Part shown: positions 21,935 to 32,118 of the stretch, piece by piece
How the letters are laid out: each line of letters opens with the position of its first letter
Numbering within the stretch: the stretch's first letter is position 1
Assembly: GCA_964058805.1 (NCBI GenBank)
Contig: CAXKVV010001223.1
Span: forward strand, 1-32,510
Direction: 5' to 3'
From: Schoenoplectus triqueter
Taxonomy: Eukaryota; Streptophyta; Magnoliopsida; Poales; Cyperaceae
DNA: 32,510 nucleotides
Program-made: the position numbers and the translations under genes
Notes under the pieces: model-generated
Seen by the model: the letters and a program-made list of their open reading frames with translations, nothing else
Told to the model about the DNA's origin: nothing
Database searches by the model: none

Positions 21935-21941
21935 TATAAAA
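21935..21941 (+). promoter_or_regulatory. probable TATA box of the MYB-CC gene
   Basis: TATAAAA lies 112 bases before the ATG at 22047. Transcription would start about 30 bases downstream, near 21965-21975, giving a 5' UTR of about 75 bases that contains two upstream ATGs. Confidence 0.55.
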
Positions 21942-22011
21942 CATCCATGTGCGAGAATATCTAGCTATACCCGTTCTCCCTACTCTCTTGTGGGTTTTTG
22001 GCGTCCTTTTC

Positions 22012-22363
22012 ATGTTTTCTTACAACTTGATGCATTTTCTTTCTACATGGATATCAAGGAAGTGTATGAGGAGAAGTGCACAGGAGAGATGGGTTTATCT
22101 GTGGAGGTCAAGCCCAGGCTTAGATGGACAGAACAGCTCCATCAACAATTTGTTCATGCCGTATCTCAGCTCGGTGGTGCAGATAGTATGTTTGCAGAAA
22201 AGAACAAATGATATTTTTAACATAATTGGAAGGTTTACTTTGTTAGTTGTTGTTGCATATGATGAAGATCTTAATTAATAGGTATTTTCTCTTCTTTCAG
22301 GAGCGACACCAAAGTCCGTTTTGCGAGTCATGGGTGTCCCTGGGCTTACTTTGTACCACCTAA
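22012..22363 (+). promoter_or_regulatory. overlapping upstream ORF in the MYB-CC mRNA
   Basis: ATGs at 22012 and 22030 share a frame that is +1 to the main start. With exons 1 and 2 joined, the frame stays open for 78 codons and stops at the TAA at 22361-22363, well past the main ATG at 22047. Both upstream ATGs are in weak contexts (T at -3), so leaky scanning is possible. If the transcript starts near 21965 this uORF would reduce translation of the main protein. If it starts after 22032 it is irrelevant. Confidence 0.4.
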
Positions 22364-23341
22364 AAAGCCATCTTCAGGTTTGTTAGTTGTTTTCTTTCTC
22401 TCTTATGAAATGATGTACTGGAAGTTCTATGCTCTCGATCATGAAAAATTTTCATTGAACTTCTCAGAAGTACAGGCTTGCAATTAGTCGCGACAACAGT
22501 GGAAATCATGTGAGCAATGGGGAAGGTATTGCAATGCTCTAATAAAAATATACCAATTTGCTTTTTAAGTTTTCTAAAACTTTTTTGGAAGATATATAAA
22601 TATGTTTCATGAACAGATTTTGATGAAGAAGATACAACATGCATTGATAGTGTAAGAACTCCCCTGCACCGCATAGAGAAGGAATTACCAAAAATTCAAA
22701 GGTAAAACAATTAAATTAGTTTTCTAATTGGAAATCAAAATTCACTTTGTTTTTTCCTAATGTGACTCCATCCATGATTATTGACATAATGTTAATTCAG
22801 TGATGTATTACAAGTTCAATTGGAAATCCAAAAGAAGCTTCAAGAGCAAATTGAGGTAAAAAAAAAAATTTGTCAATACGTCGCCAATGTATTGTTTTTT
22901 TCTTGTGTAAGTGAGTTTAATCCCAACTAAAATATCAAAATCTTTTTCTAGGTTCAAAGGCATTTGCAATCAAGGATTGAAACACAGGAAAAATATTTGC
23001 ACTCGCTTCTGAAAAAAGCACAAGAGATACTTTCTGGATACAACAACAGTTCGCAGAGCGCAAAAACAGAGCTCTCTGATCTAATCTCTGCTGTTAAAAC
23101 AGAGTACAGAACATCTCCGTTTTTCTTTAAGCAGTCTGAGAGCACTGACTGTTCGACCGACAGCTGTCTCACATCGTCCGAGAAACTGGAGATAAGGAAT
23201 GAGGTATCTGATAGTGAAAGGCATGGATTGAAGAGGAAAATGGAGGTCACGAATGGCATCTCCAGTTTAGAGAGGACTGGAGACGAGAAGATAATCGTTA
23301 GTTTGAGTGTGGAGAGACCAGAGATTGATCTTAACAGATAG
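22047..23341 (+). CDS. MYB-CC (GARP, PHR1-LIKE family) transcription factor
   Basis: Six exons with GT...AG introns: 22047-22185, 22301-22377, 22468-22525, 22617-22701, 22801-22855 and 22952-23341, giving 267 residues and a TAG stop. Residues 23-77 form the GARP single-MYB DNA-binding domain (PRLRWTEQLHQQFVHAV, GGADRATPKSVLRVMG, LTLYHLKSHLQKYRL). Residues 123-163 form the MYB-CC coiled-coil dimerisation domain (QVQLEIQKKLQEQIEVQ, HLQSRIETQEKYLHSLLKK). The C-terminus is Ser-rich and ends EIDLNR, faintly like a DLN-type repression motif. The family includes PHR1, which binds P1BS sites and controls phosphate-starvation genes, but many members have other or unknown roles, so this one's targets are inferred only. 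The ATG at 22047 is the first in this frame downstream of the TATA box. The N-terminus before the MYB domain is short (22 residues), as in PHL-type rather than PHR1-type proteins. It would act in the nucleus as a dimer. Confidence 0.93.
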
Positions 23342-24688
23342 GAATGAAATGGAGCATCTTTCTTTTTCTTTTTGCTGTTTTCCTCTCTTTGTTGTTTTCT
23401 TTTTGTGAAAGTAGTTGGTAATGGAGAATCAGTTTATTTTCAAAAAAAGGGGCAGTACAATTATTTTTTTCAAGTTCAAATCTGACGCGGCTTAGATTCG
23501 CCTTTTATTCGTTTCTTGATTGTTTCCCCTTTGAATTAATGTGCTTAATGCTGCTATAGACCGAACATTCTTCCACCTATATTAATTAATACATAAATAT
23601 AAAGCAAAAGATATTCTACATTATGTGATAAAGCAACAGGTAAGCGGTTTCTCCTACCACATAATGCCTCAAAAGAAGAACGTTGTATAAACACTCATAT
23701 AAAAATTTGATTCTACACATGAGTTGCATTTTTTTATTCAACATAGACTCAGCTAAGAGGAGTTTAAAATATCTCCATCAATTGGAAAGCCATTTCTTAA
23801 CAATTTTAATTGCTACAAAAGTACAATATTTGTTCTCATTAATAAGTTAAAAGTGTAAGGATGGTGAATTTACACCAATCAAGGGCAGAGTGTTTCAGGG
23901 GAAATTAGGCACAAGATAATAGCTTTCTTTGGTGGCAGTTTTGGAATAGAAAATGGCTATATAGGTGGTTTCAGGGGGGGATTAGACACAAGAACATTGT
24001 TTCAGGGGAAATCTAGATAGGTGGTTTGTGAGATATATATAGCTAGACCAGCTGCATCATTTAATTATCTATGTAAAATAGAAGATTAGGAAGGTAGTAG
24101 GTCCAATGTTAACATTCTTGCAAGACTAAAAGACCCAATATCTCTATCGTCGGATATCTTAAATTACAACCTACAAAATCAGGGAAAACCTAAGCATAAT
24201 CTATAAGTCTCAAAATGATTTATTATTAAAATCTGAATAGGTAAGTCACTACACAAAATGATTTATTCATTGAAAAGAACAAACAAACGTTTTGTCAAGT
24301 CAAAATACTATAGACATTAACGTTTTTAATAGCCAAAACTTGGGCAGCAACGGAACCTCTACTGCTAATAGCAAAAACCAAGAAAATATCAGCAGAAACT
24401 CAAATGAAAGCATTTGGAACCGCCAATTGAAACCAAGAAAATGATTGGGAGCTCACTTTCTTTACCAGGCACCTAACTTGCAATGAAAATGCAGGTTTGT
24501 AATTTCTTTTCCACAATAGGCACTCGCATAACTGAACAACAACAAAAATTCCCTGTTAGACCTGATATTATTACATAGCCATCCCCAATTGTCAACAAAA
24601 TGCTCATGAATTGTCATCATCTGAGTAAATTCAATCTGATGTGCACAAGATGAAGTACCCCATGACTTGTTGCATAGTGGGCATAGAG
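23342..24688. other. 3' flank of MYB-CC gene and intergenic DNA
   Basis: The 3' UTR presumably covers the first 200 bases; no perfect AATAAA is close to the stop. At 23892-24030 a motif GTTTCAGGGGAAATTAGGCA recurs three times in diverged form (23892, 23968, 23999), with ATAGGTGGTTT between. Minus-strand 24444-24688 is open (CPLCNKSWGTSSC and others), directly after the candidate stop at 24689, but its coding status is unclear. Confidence 0.45.
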
Positions 24689-25026
24689 CTATACTGTCGA
24701 CAAATAGTGACTATTCACCCAAACAATCCACCTGTGTATCCTTCCCATCTTTTCTAACCTATCAGATCTGATCAATTTTTTCTGTCATCTCTCTATTCTC
24801 TTCTCTTGTTTTGGGCATATAGCAGCATCTTTCATAGTAGCAACTCACCTGACAATATCATAACAAAATTCATTTGGTTCCACAAAGAAGTTATCTATGG
24901 TGTCAATCCACTTGCTACTGATATCATTTGGACCAATTTAGCTTTTACAACAGAGCACACACAAATGCTTCTCCTTGCCCAAAGCCAGTTCATAACTCAT
25001 CTCACGAACAACAAATTGCGGCATGA
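24689..25026 (-). pseudogene. possible exons of an unrecognised minus-strand gene or pseudogene
   Basis: Reading leftwards, an acceptor-like AG at 25027 precedes an open stretch (MPQFVVREMSYELALGKEKH...). It meets an in-frame TAA at 24938-24940, then continues open (IGPNDISSKWIDTIDNFF, VEPNEFCYDIV) to a strong donor, AG|GTGAGT, at 24849/24848. Joining to the acceptor at 24732 gives RWIVWVNSHYLSTV and a TAG ending at 24689. The joined reading looks protein-like, but the single TAA and the purine-rich 117-base intron are reasons for doubt. I do not recognise the family. A further open segment at 25106-25308 may belong to the same locus. Confidence 0.22.
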
Positions 25027-25106
25027 CTACATCACAACAAAAAAAGCATTGCAACAACACATATTTATATGAATGTTTGTTTGGAAAGTTTGACATAACA
25101 AGCTTA

Positions 25107-26106
25107 CTCATATGAAAGATTGTTTCCAAGTTGTATGCTCTTTGAGTTGTTGTCACCACTCACGACATTTCTGAAACCATTGATGCTTGAAGGATGTGGT
25201 ATCAGAAGAGGTACTTCTGTCTGTGTTGTAGGATTAAATAAAAACAAGAATAAATCATGAATCTGTCTTGGCAAGCCATACATTGGTATTCCCACCACTT
25301 CACTGATCCATCAACTTAAAGCATAGGTTTAAAATGAGCTTCCAGTCTAATAAACGACAGTGCTGGTATGCTTTACTATAAGATAGCAGTAACAATAAAG
25401 GTCAGGGCATAAGTTAATTTAGTGAGGCAATTGAAATGGAGGGTTATTCCTTCCGATCAAGATTAATATATCTAAATGGAAATGAAAATTCATTTTACCC
25501 ACAACAGGGTTAAAAATAAATCTGTACGGTAAATTGTACCAGTAGGGTTGCTGCATAGGAAATAGATTACACAGTGCAATATTTTTGTTAAATAAAATAA
25601 ATAAGAATATTTACAAACTTTGAGAATTGAAGAAGTATCAAGTACTGCAGTGGACAGCTCATTTATTAACTAATCTAAGTCTTTTATACCCTTTTCTTTA
25701 TATTTGCCGGGTTTTCCTTGTTAGGACATACACTACTACTTAAATTATTACATGTTGCAAAACCTAAAAGAGAAGAAAAATGAATGTGTCTAAGGCCAGC
25801 AAGTAATAAGCAAATGTGGGGCATCGGGTTTTTTCCCCTCTCTATTTAATAATGCCCTTTGAATGATTGGAAGCAGCATCCGATTCGCACTTTGACAAAA
25901 GATCCTTTTTAGAGCATCATTGGGTAGTTGGGCATCAACCAACAGAACTAAGGCTATAATACTAAACTGAGAACACAGTAACTAAAAATCCAATTCTCTT
26001 CTTTTTTTTTGGCTACATGGAAAACCAGCGAATAACAACTCAGAATCGGGGCCCATCTTTATACAAAAACAGGAACAACAAGGGAAAAGAGAGTTCAAGA
26101 GGGATA
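25107..26106. other. intergenic or intronic/3' UTR DNA
   Basis: The minus strand has an open segment at 25104-25298 (LPRQIHDLFLFLFNPTTQ...) with a donor-like GA|GTAAGC at its end. Its phase does not fit the next candidate exon. The rest is broken in all frames. If the gene at 26107-27106 ends at its TAA, the bases just below 26107 are its 3' UTR. Confidence 0.35.
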
Positions 26107-27106
26107 TTAGCAGGAATTAGCAGCTCTAAAGACAGTTACCAGCGAGGACTGGAGATTCAAGCTGCTGCAGTTTTGCTCCGCCAAAAAAAATATATAAAAA
26201 TAAATAAATAAATCAAACTATGAGTAACTCACCAAACTTCATTGATCCAAACACAGAGAAGGGGCTCACTTAGAACAGCTACACCAAGCAGCTGCTCCAA
26301 ATGCTACAAAACACATACTATTCACAAACAGCAATAGTTGATATTACACCACCAAGATGAAGAACTAAAAGGGAGAACATATCAAATGAAGAAACTGACA
26401 CCGTGTTCACAAATCATGGACCAACAAAATACATCTTTTGAATTTAAGGACATTGAAAATATCAAGAGAGTTTGTAAACAGTATTTGCTATTTCGCTTCA
26501 TCAAAAAAAATAAAGGGACCAAAATTATTAGATTAATTCAAATCATTCACTATTAGACTGACATCAGGACATAAATTATGAACATAAAATGATTATTTTC
26601 CACTGGCCTCAATTTAGGCTGGCAAGCCAAAAAAAAATATTGCCCATTTCACCAGCCATGGAGCATTTGCACAGTTCAGGTTTTATATATCTTTGATTAA
26701 AATTTATTATAGCATTAGAAGTTATTGATTCTGGTAAGTCATTACCCACGTATTCGGAGATCTGCCTTTCAGCGCCATATATTGTGCGTGGTATGACAGA
26801 AACAGCAGGTACTGGTGCGTGAAATGTCATCAACAGCATGGAATGTAGATGGTGGAAATGAAACAAAGGCAAGAGGGAAGAGGAATTAATAGCGCCGGAG
26901 AAGGCTTTCCATAGAGCGAAGCATCGAATTCTTTCCCTGATCTTGTGTACAGTACAAATATCGTCGGAAGGCGTCCGGATGCACACCATTTCCTCTGTAT
27001 AAGAGCTGGGTTTCGTCTGAAGAACAGTTTGTATTCTCGTCGAAGCAAGAACTTCACTTGTGGGAGTTAAGGGCCATAGGCAAAAGCAAAATCGGCCCAT
27101 TCTCAT
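26107..27106 (-). CDS. candidate multi-exon gene, family not recognised
   Basis: Best supported is the exon 26303-26233: acceptor TGTGTTTTGTAG, an open frame of 23 codons (HLEQLLGVAVLSEPLLCVW...INEV) and a strong donor TTTG|GTGAGT. A T-rich 71-base intron ends in a CAGCAG tandem acceptor. The next exon (26161-26107) continues in the correct phase as CSLNLQSSLVTVFRAANSC and stops at TAA. Upstream, 27106-26609 is open for 165 codons, begins MRMGRFCFCLWPLTP and has a possible donor GTAATG after ISEYVG near 26744. How it joins the 26303 exon is not resolved. The region is clearly less AT-rich than its surroundings, and its upstream end has GGGCC motifs common in promoters of housekeeping genes. 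I can assign no function. Confidence 0.4.
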
Positions 27107-27867
27107 ATGTGGATCCTTCTTGATGGCCTAATTAATGGTGCAAATTAGGCTCAGCCGTTTTAGAATTTCGTATTGGCAAAACGCACTGATGCTATACTTG
27201 CGGGCTTGCTGCTAGCAGTGAAACAGATAAATGAAATAAAATTTTAAACAAAAAGTGAATCATCTTGATTTTAGTTAAACTTGGCAACCAAAATGACCGA
27301 GAAAACAAACACGATAACGCAGGTACACAATTTATTGTTGGACCGTCAAAATTGATTGGTTGAAAATTTTCAAAATGTTAGAGCAATTTGGAATGTTGAA
27401 CTGCATGTACTTAAAAGTTTCCGTAATAGAAATTATGAAATAAAAGATATGTTTTCAGTCAAAACAATTTACATTAGTCAGATGATCCTCAAAAGTGTTT
27501 TTTTTTTGTTTATGAGATTTATCTTATCTATTCAAGGATTTTTTAAATTTAAAAAAATATGCTAACTGCAATGTAATATAAACCATGTCATATTGATATG
27601 ATTTCTTCAAGTTTGGTTATTCCAAAAAAAAATATTTGATAATATATAAGCCGTATGTAAAATAAATTGAAAAATAAAATCATTTCAATCTAATTGACAG
27701 TACTGATCAAGCAGTACACATAACATCCTAGTACATGTTTCAGTTTTATGATTTTTTTTTTAAATTTAGTGGAAATTGAAAAATATTGTATATTGTTGTT
27801 GCATATTTTCAGAAGAAGCGCAAAACGAGAATCAACTTATATAATGTCTTATTTTATATATATATAT
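27107..27867. other. upstream flank and AT-rich intergenic DNA
   Basis: A small palindrome GCCTAATT/AATTAGGC lies at 27125-27150 just above the candidate minus-strand gene and could be part of its promoter. From 27230 on the DNA is AT-rich, with nothing recognisable, and ends in a (TA)n run at 27853-27866. Confidence 0.45.
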
Positions 27868-28250
27868 GAGTGGGATCCATTGACAATGGGTTATTTTGAC
27901 AATGGACCTCTAAATAAATATAAAAAAATCTTAAAATTAAAATTTTTTTATAGATGTATTCTTCTACCTTTAGATTGATGGTCATTTAAATTTCATATAA
28001 TTTCATTATTGTTTGGTAGTCCATCAAAGAACATTAAATTGGAACCATTGCAAATTGCATGAAAATTTGATGGTCTTTGATGGACAATCAAACGATAATG
28101 AAATTGCATGAAATTTGAATGACCCTCAATCCATATGTATAAAACACATGTATAAACTTTTTTTTTATTTTTAAGATTTTTTCTATTTATTTAGAAATTA
28201 ATTGTCAAGGTTGTTAAAATAACTCATTGTCAACTGATCCTTTCTCTCTC
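27868..28250. mobile_element. foldback MITE, copy C of the three-copy family
   Basis: Left end GAGTGGGATCCATTGACAAT and right end CATTGTCAACTGATCCTTTC form an inverted repeat sharing TTGACAATG and GGATC. The same words open and close copy B at 8597-9397. The core (27930-28180) matches copies A and B and is palindromic. The flanks are TATATA runs on both sides, so a target duplication is likely but cannot be measured. It is non-coding. Confidence 0.75.
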
Positions 28251-28850
28251 TATATATAGAGAGGTATAGACTATTGTGAAAATATTTGCATTTCAGCTGA
28301 TATATAAACGCATCAAAAAAATATTTTAAAATATTAATAACTTTAATTTTTAATTTTCATTAAATTCTTCATATGAAAACCTTATGGAATATAAAAATTT
28401 GAAGCATTTTGAGTTTTTTAAACTACTCTTTTGATTTTTTGAAAAAACAACACTAAAAAAGTTAAATTTAAAAACAAAATTTGACTTTTTTGTAAGCCAC
28501 TCTTTTGAATTTTTAAAAAAACAACACAAATATTGAATATTTTTAAAAATAAAATTTGACCTTTTAAAAATAGTTAAATTTAAAAACAAAATTTTAAAAA
28601 AATTAAAAAATACCTTTAGCAACGATTTTAACTAATAACTGTTGCTAAAGATATTTTTTTCAAAAAAAAATTGTTTTTAAGATATCTTTAAAAACCATTG
28701 TTAAAAGAATATTTAAAAATGGCTTTTAAATAAAAACTATTGTTAAATGTCTTCCTGACACCTCTTTACTACGCGTTTTTAACAACTATCTTCAATACTT
28801 TTTCTAACATCCTTTACTAACGGTTATGGTGGTCAATGTCCACGCCAAAC
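28251..28850. repeat. AT-rich DNA with two TE remnants
   Basis: At 28345-28430 there is one arm of the TA foldback family (CATATGAAAACCTTATGG, then ATAAAAATTTGAAGCATTTT). At 28614-28650 CTTTAGCAAC and GTTGCTAAAG form a 10-base inverted pair, and related AAC(C/G)RTTG words continue to about 28815, resembling sub-terminal repeats of a CACTA-like element. No ends can be set. Confidence 0.4.
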
Positions 28851-29782
28851 TGGCTTGTCTTATGTCATGTTTTTCCATTTTTTTAAGCATTTCTCTTATG
28901 AGTTATGAAGTCGCACTTATTTAATTATCGTTAATGTAAAACTTTTTTTTTTGCTGCTGACGAGAAAGGACAGCATTAGTCATTATAGTTTGGTCTATTC
29001 ACATGTTTTATTGCTTTCAAACTTCCGACTAAGAACTTTCAAGTCTTTCCAATACGTGGTCTAGTTCCCTTACAGCTAAGGATTAGAGAAAATTTTAGTT
29101 AGTTGCAAGATATGCAATTACATGAACAAGTTATTGTTATGAAACTGAGCCCTTATTTAATTAGCTGAGCAGAAAGAAAATCAAGAGAGGTTCATTCAGA
29201 ATTTATGAAATAAAATTCTAGGGGAATTCTGTGTATATTGACAAAATAAATTGAGCCCTTTTTTGTCATTTGTCTATCAACATTCATATTCAAATATGAA
29301 AAAAAGAAGATAATAGTGGTGGAGAACAGCATACTAAAAATCTTAAAAATATATAGTTAAATTATTAAAAGTAAAATTATCATTTTATCATAGTGTGATA
29401 ATGGGACGACAATTAAAGATCTAACTCTTAAATTTATTAGAATCATATTTTTAGATGAGGAGCATTCAAATGTGTTGAATAACTCAACAATTAAAACTAA
29501 AAAAATCAAAATAAAACCGTTAGATTTCATATATATCATTTCATTTATGTATTGATAAAAAATACGATATTTTAGCATTATTTTATGTGGCAACTCAAGA
29601 GCTTACTAAAATTGCACTAGTATGAATAAATTATGGGCATTGATTTTTTAACTTATTGATTTATATGCAATGAAAGTTAAAAAGAGAATATTTTTTTTAT
29701 AAAAGAGTATATAATATAGATCAAATCTAAAAATTTTGTTTTTGATATTTTAATTTTAAAAAAATTATGCTATTCAAAAATA
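28851..29782. other. AT-rich intergenic DNA, nothing recognised
   Basis: I see no gene, RNA gene or clear repeat here. Confidence 0.5.
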
Positions 29783-31560
29783 TTAAAAAAAAAAAAGTGG
29801 AGGCATGACGGACACACACAAAATGGAGGCATTTGAACCATCATCTTTTAAGATATATTTTTCATATTTATGAAACTTAAATAATCCATAATTATATATA
29901 TTTACTAATAAAAAAAGTAGGCACCAGCAACAACAAATATAACATAATAAACAAGTGCTGAAAGATTTAATTATTTTATATAAAAACAAGATGTTTAAAT
30001 TGAATGATAATAGTATTATACAAATTGTATTGCATAATAAAATTATTAATATACGTGATATTACATTTGATATGTATAATAAATCATGTACGTATTTAAA
30101 TTGACGGTTATCAATAATTATATCACCATAATATCTTTTATTTTTACTAAACATAGATAAAAGAAGGCTGATAATTGTCCCCATGTGTTTGTCCCCAAGA
30201 ATTATCCCCAAAAGTTGACTATAACTACTTGAGTCAAATATATAATGTTATTTATACCAATAGAGTTTTGTTATTTACAATTAAATAAATAATCATTTAG
30301 ATCTGCTATAGAATGTTCTAACATCATGTCTATTTACAACATAGATTTTAATTATTTATATTTAGAGGTTGGTAATTATCCTTAAGCATTTGTTCTCCAA
30401 ATTAAATATTTTAGCAAAAGTTTTTTACTTAATTTAGTTCTTACTCTGAAACTCTACAAGTTATTTATAGTGATCATAAGAATTATTTATAAATTACTTA
30501 TAATTTATATTATTTGTTGTTTCAGAAACTATTTATATTTATATACATTCTTATTTATAGTTATTGCATTTGTTATTGATAGCTGGTATAATAATCTTAT
30601 TTATCAATTATTCATATCAAAAAGATATATTGTTCATACAAAACAGAGTAGTCAGTATTAATACATATCTTTATAAAGCAATTTATAGTTATTAGTCATA
30701 TTATTTATATAACTTATTACTACAATGACTATGCTTATTTACATCAAATGTATCAACTTCTATTATGATGCTCAAATAATATTTGAGATCGTTGGATTAT
30801 TTCCAACGTCAACTAGAAGAATTATTTAGTATAATCAATTCGACTATTTATATCATTATAAATAATTAAAAAAGATAGGCTTATCCAAAATTTGTGTGTT
30901 TGGGTATTATCATAATCCCATTCATTTATCTGTGGTTTTAATTTTAAAATAAAAAGAGAAAACTAAAATTGTATGAAAACCAGTAGTGTTAATTTATTAG
31001 ACAAAAGTTATGAAGTTAAAAAAATATTGACTTAAGTATAAGAAATGATTATGTACCATGGTTTCCGCATAAACAATTATGCACTAAATTCAAACTCATT
31101 TTTTTTCTAACAACGAAAAAGAGGCATAGTACTCTTTGTATAATATCAAGGATAAAAAAAAAATTAAATAAAAATATCACAAAAGGTTTTCACCCAAGAA
31201 AACAAATAAAAAACTCATGAAAAGAAAAGAAATTGCAAGGCCAAGAATGGTTAGAAAAAATCACAAGGCCAAGAAAGCCATGATTGAGAAATACAAAAAA
31301 AAAATCTTTAAGCATTATAAATAAAATGGATATGTGATACAAAATATTGAGGATAATGCTTGAAAAAGTTTTAAGGGGAGAGACTCTAGTGATGCTTCTA
31401 GTAATTTTAAATTCTGGTCTTCGCATCTGTTAAATTAAAGAGGTGCTTCACTATTTGGATTTTTTTATTAACGGAAAGTTAAAAAAGAAGGCAGTTAGGG
31501 GGATAAATTTTGGGGACGTCGGGTTTGGGATAAATATATTTATCCTAGATAAAATAATTA
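29783..31560. other. very AT-rich intergenic DNA with scattered repeat words
   Basis: The segment 30240-30860 repeats TTATTTATA-type words every few dozen bases, as in the sub-terminal region of an old transposon. Around 30171-30215 (GTCCCCAAGAATTATCCCCA) and 31496-31535 (GGGGGATAAATTTTGGGGAC) are reverse-complementary blocks that face each other. No coding sequence is credible. Confidence 0.4.
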
Positions 31561-31997
31561 TTTTTTGTTTTTTTCAATATAAAATTTCTTGAAAAGTACC
31601 AATTCGGTTGAACTTGTCTCTGTTACTAATTACTAACTTTCCAATTTCCAAATGTTGCTGCTTGCTAGTTCGGAGGTAACGGATTTCCCCAGTTGCTGTA
31701 ATTTAACTTTCAGATCGTTGCTTCCAAGAAGTATCCCTGTTAATTACCAGAAGAAAATAAAGAAAGAAAAACAACAAAAAAAAAGGAAGCACCTTCGTTC
31801 CTTCGCCTACACCTACAACCAGCTACAAGAAGCTGCTCCGTTGTGACCTCTTACCAATTCTCTTCCACAAAATCAACCTTTTTGACTAACTCACTACGAA
31901 CGGCTCGCCTTCCTCTGACTCGCAAAACAACTATAATAATACTTAACTGCGCTTCTCTTTTGACATCTTTTTTGTCTTTTCAGGAATTCCAACACTC
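31561..31997 (+). promoter_or_regulatory. upstream region of the CML-like gene
   Basis: This presumed proximal promoter is less AT-rich from about 31600. I can name no specific element in it apart from the TATA box that follows. Confidence 0.35.
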
Positions 31998-32006
31998 TAT
32001 ATAAAA
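31998..32006 (+). promoter_or_regulatory. TATA box of the CML-like gene
   Basis: TATATAAAA lies 121 bases before the ATG at 32119. A (CT)n tract at 32015-32030 sits at the expected transcription start, as plant Y-patch or CT-rich leaders often do. The 5' UTR would be about 90 bases. Confidence 0.7.
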
Positions 32007-32118
32007 TCAAGGCCCTCTCTCTCTCTCTCCCCACACCAAATTACCAAACACAATTCTCCTAAATTAACGACAAAACAAAAGAGTAAGCACCCTATAATAC
32101 ATACACCAGGGCCAAAAA

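Noticed and set aside
21378..22013. 211-codon open frame on the minus strand upstream of the MYB-CC gene
   Set aside because: It lies in purine-rich promoter and 5' UTR DNA. The translation is Leu/Phe/Ser low complexity with no recognisable domain, and it overlaps the promoter of a clear gene on the other strand.
22954..23259. 101-codon minus-strand frame opposite exon 6 of the MYB-CC gene
   Set aside because: It is the antisense shadow of a confirmed coding exon.
26017..26211. 64-codon plus-strand open frame beginning MENQRITTQNRG
   Set aside because: It is antisense to the better supported minus-strand exon at 26107-26161, with no similarity that I can see.
26233..26242. Minus-strand ATGAAGTTTG followed by a splice donor, resembling the MKFG start of SPX-domain proteins
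   Set aside because: The segment reads in another frame as part of the exon at 26233-26303, and the sequence after the intron does not continue as an SPX domain.
29783..30211. 142-codon minus-strand open frame
   Set aside because: It is very rich in Ile/Leu/Tyr/Asn as expected from AT-rich DNA, with no domain, no promoter and no splice context.
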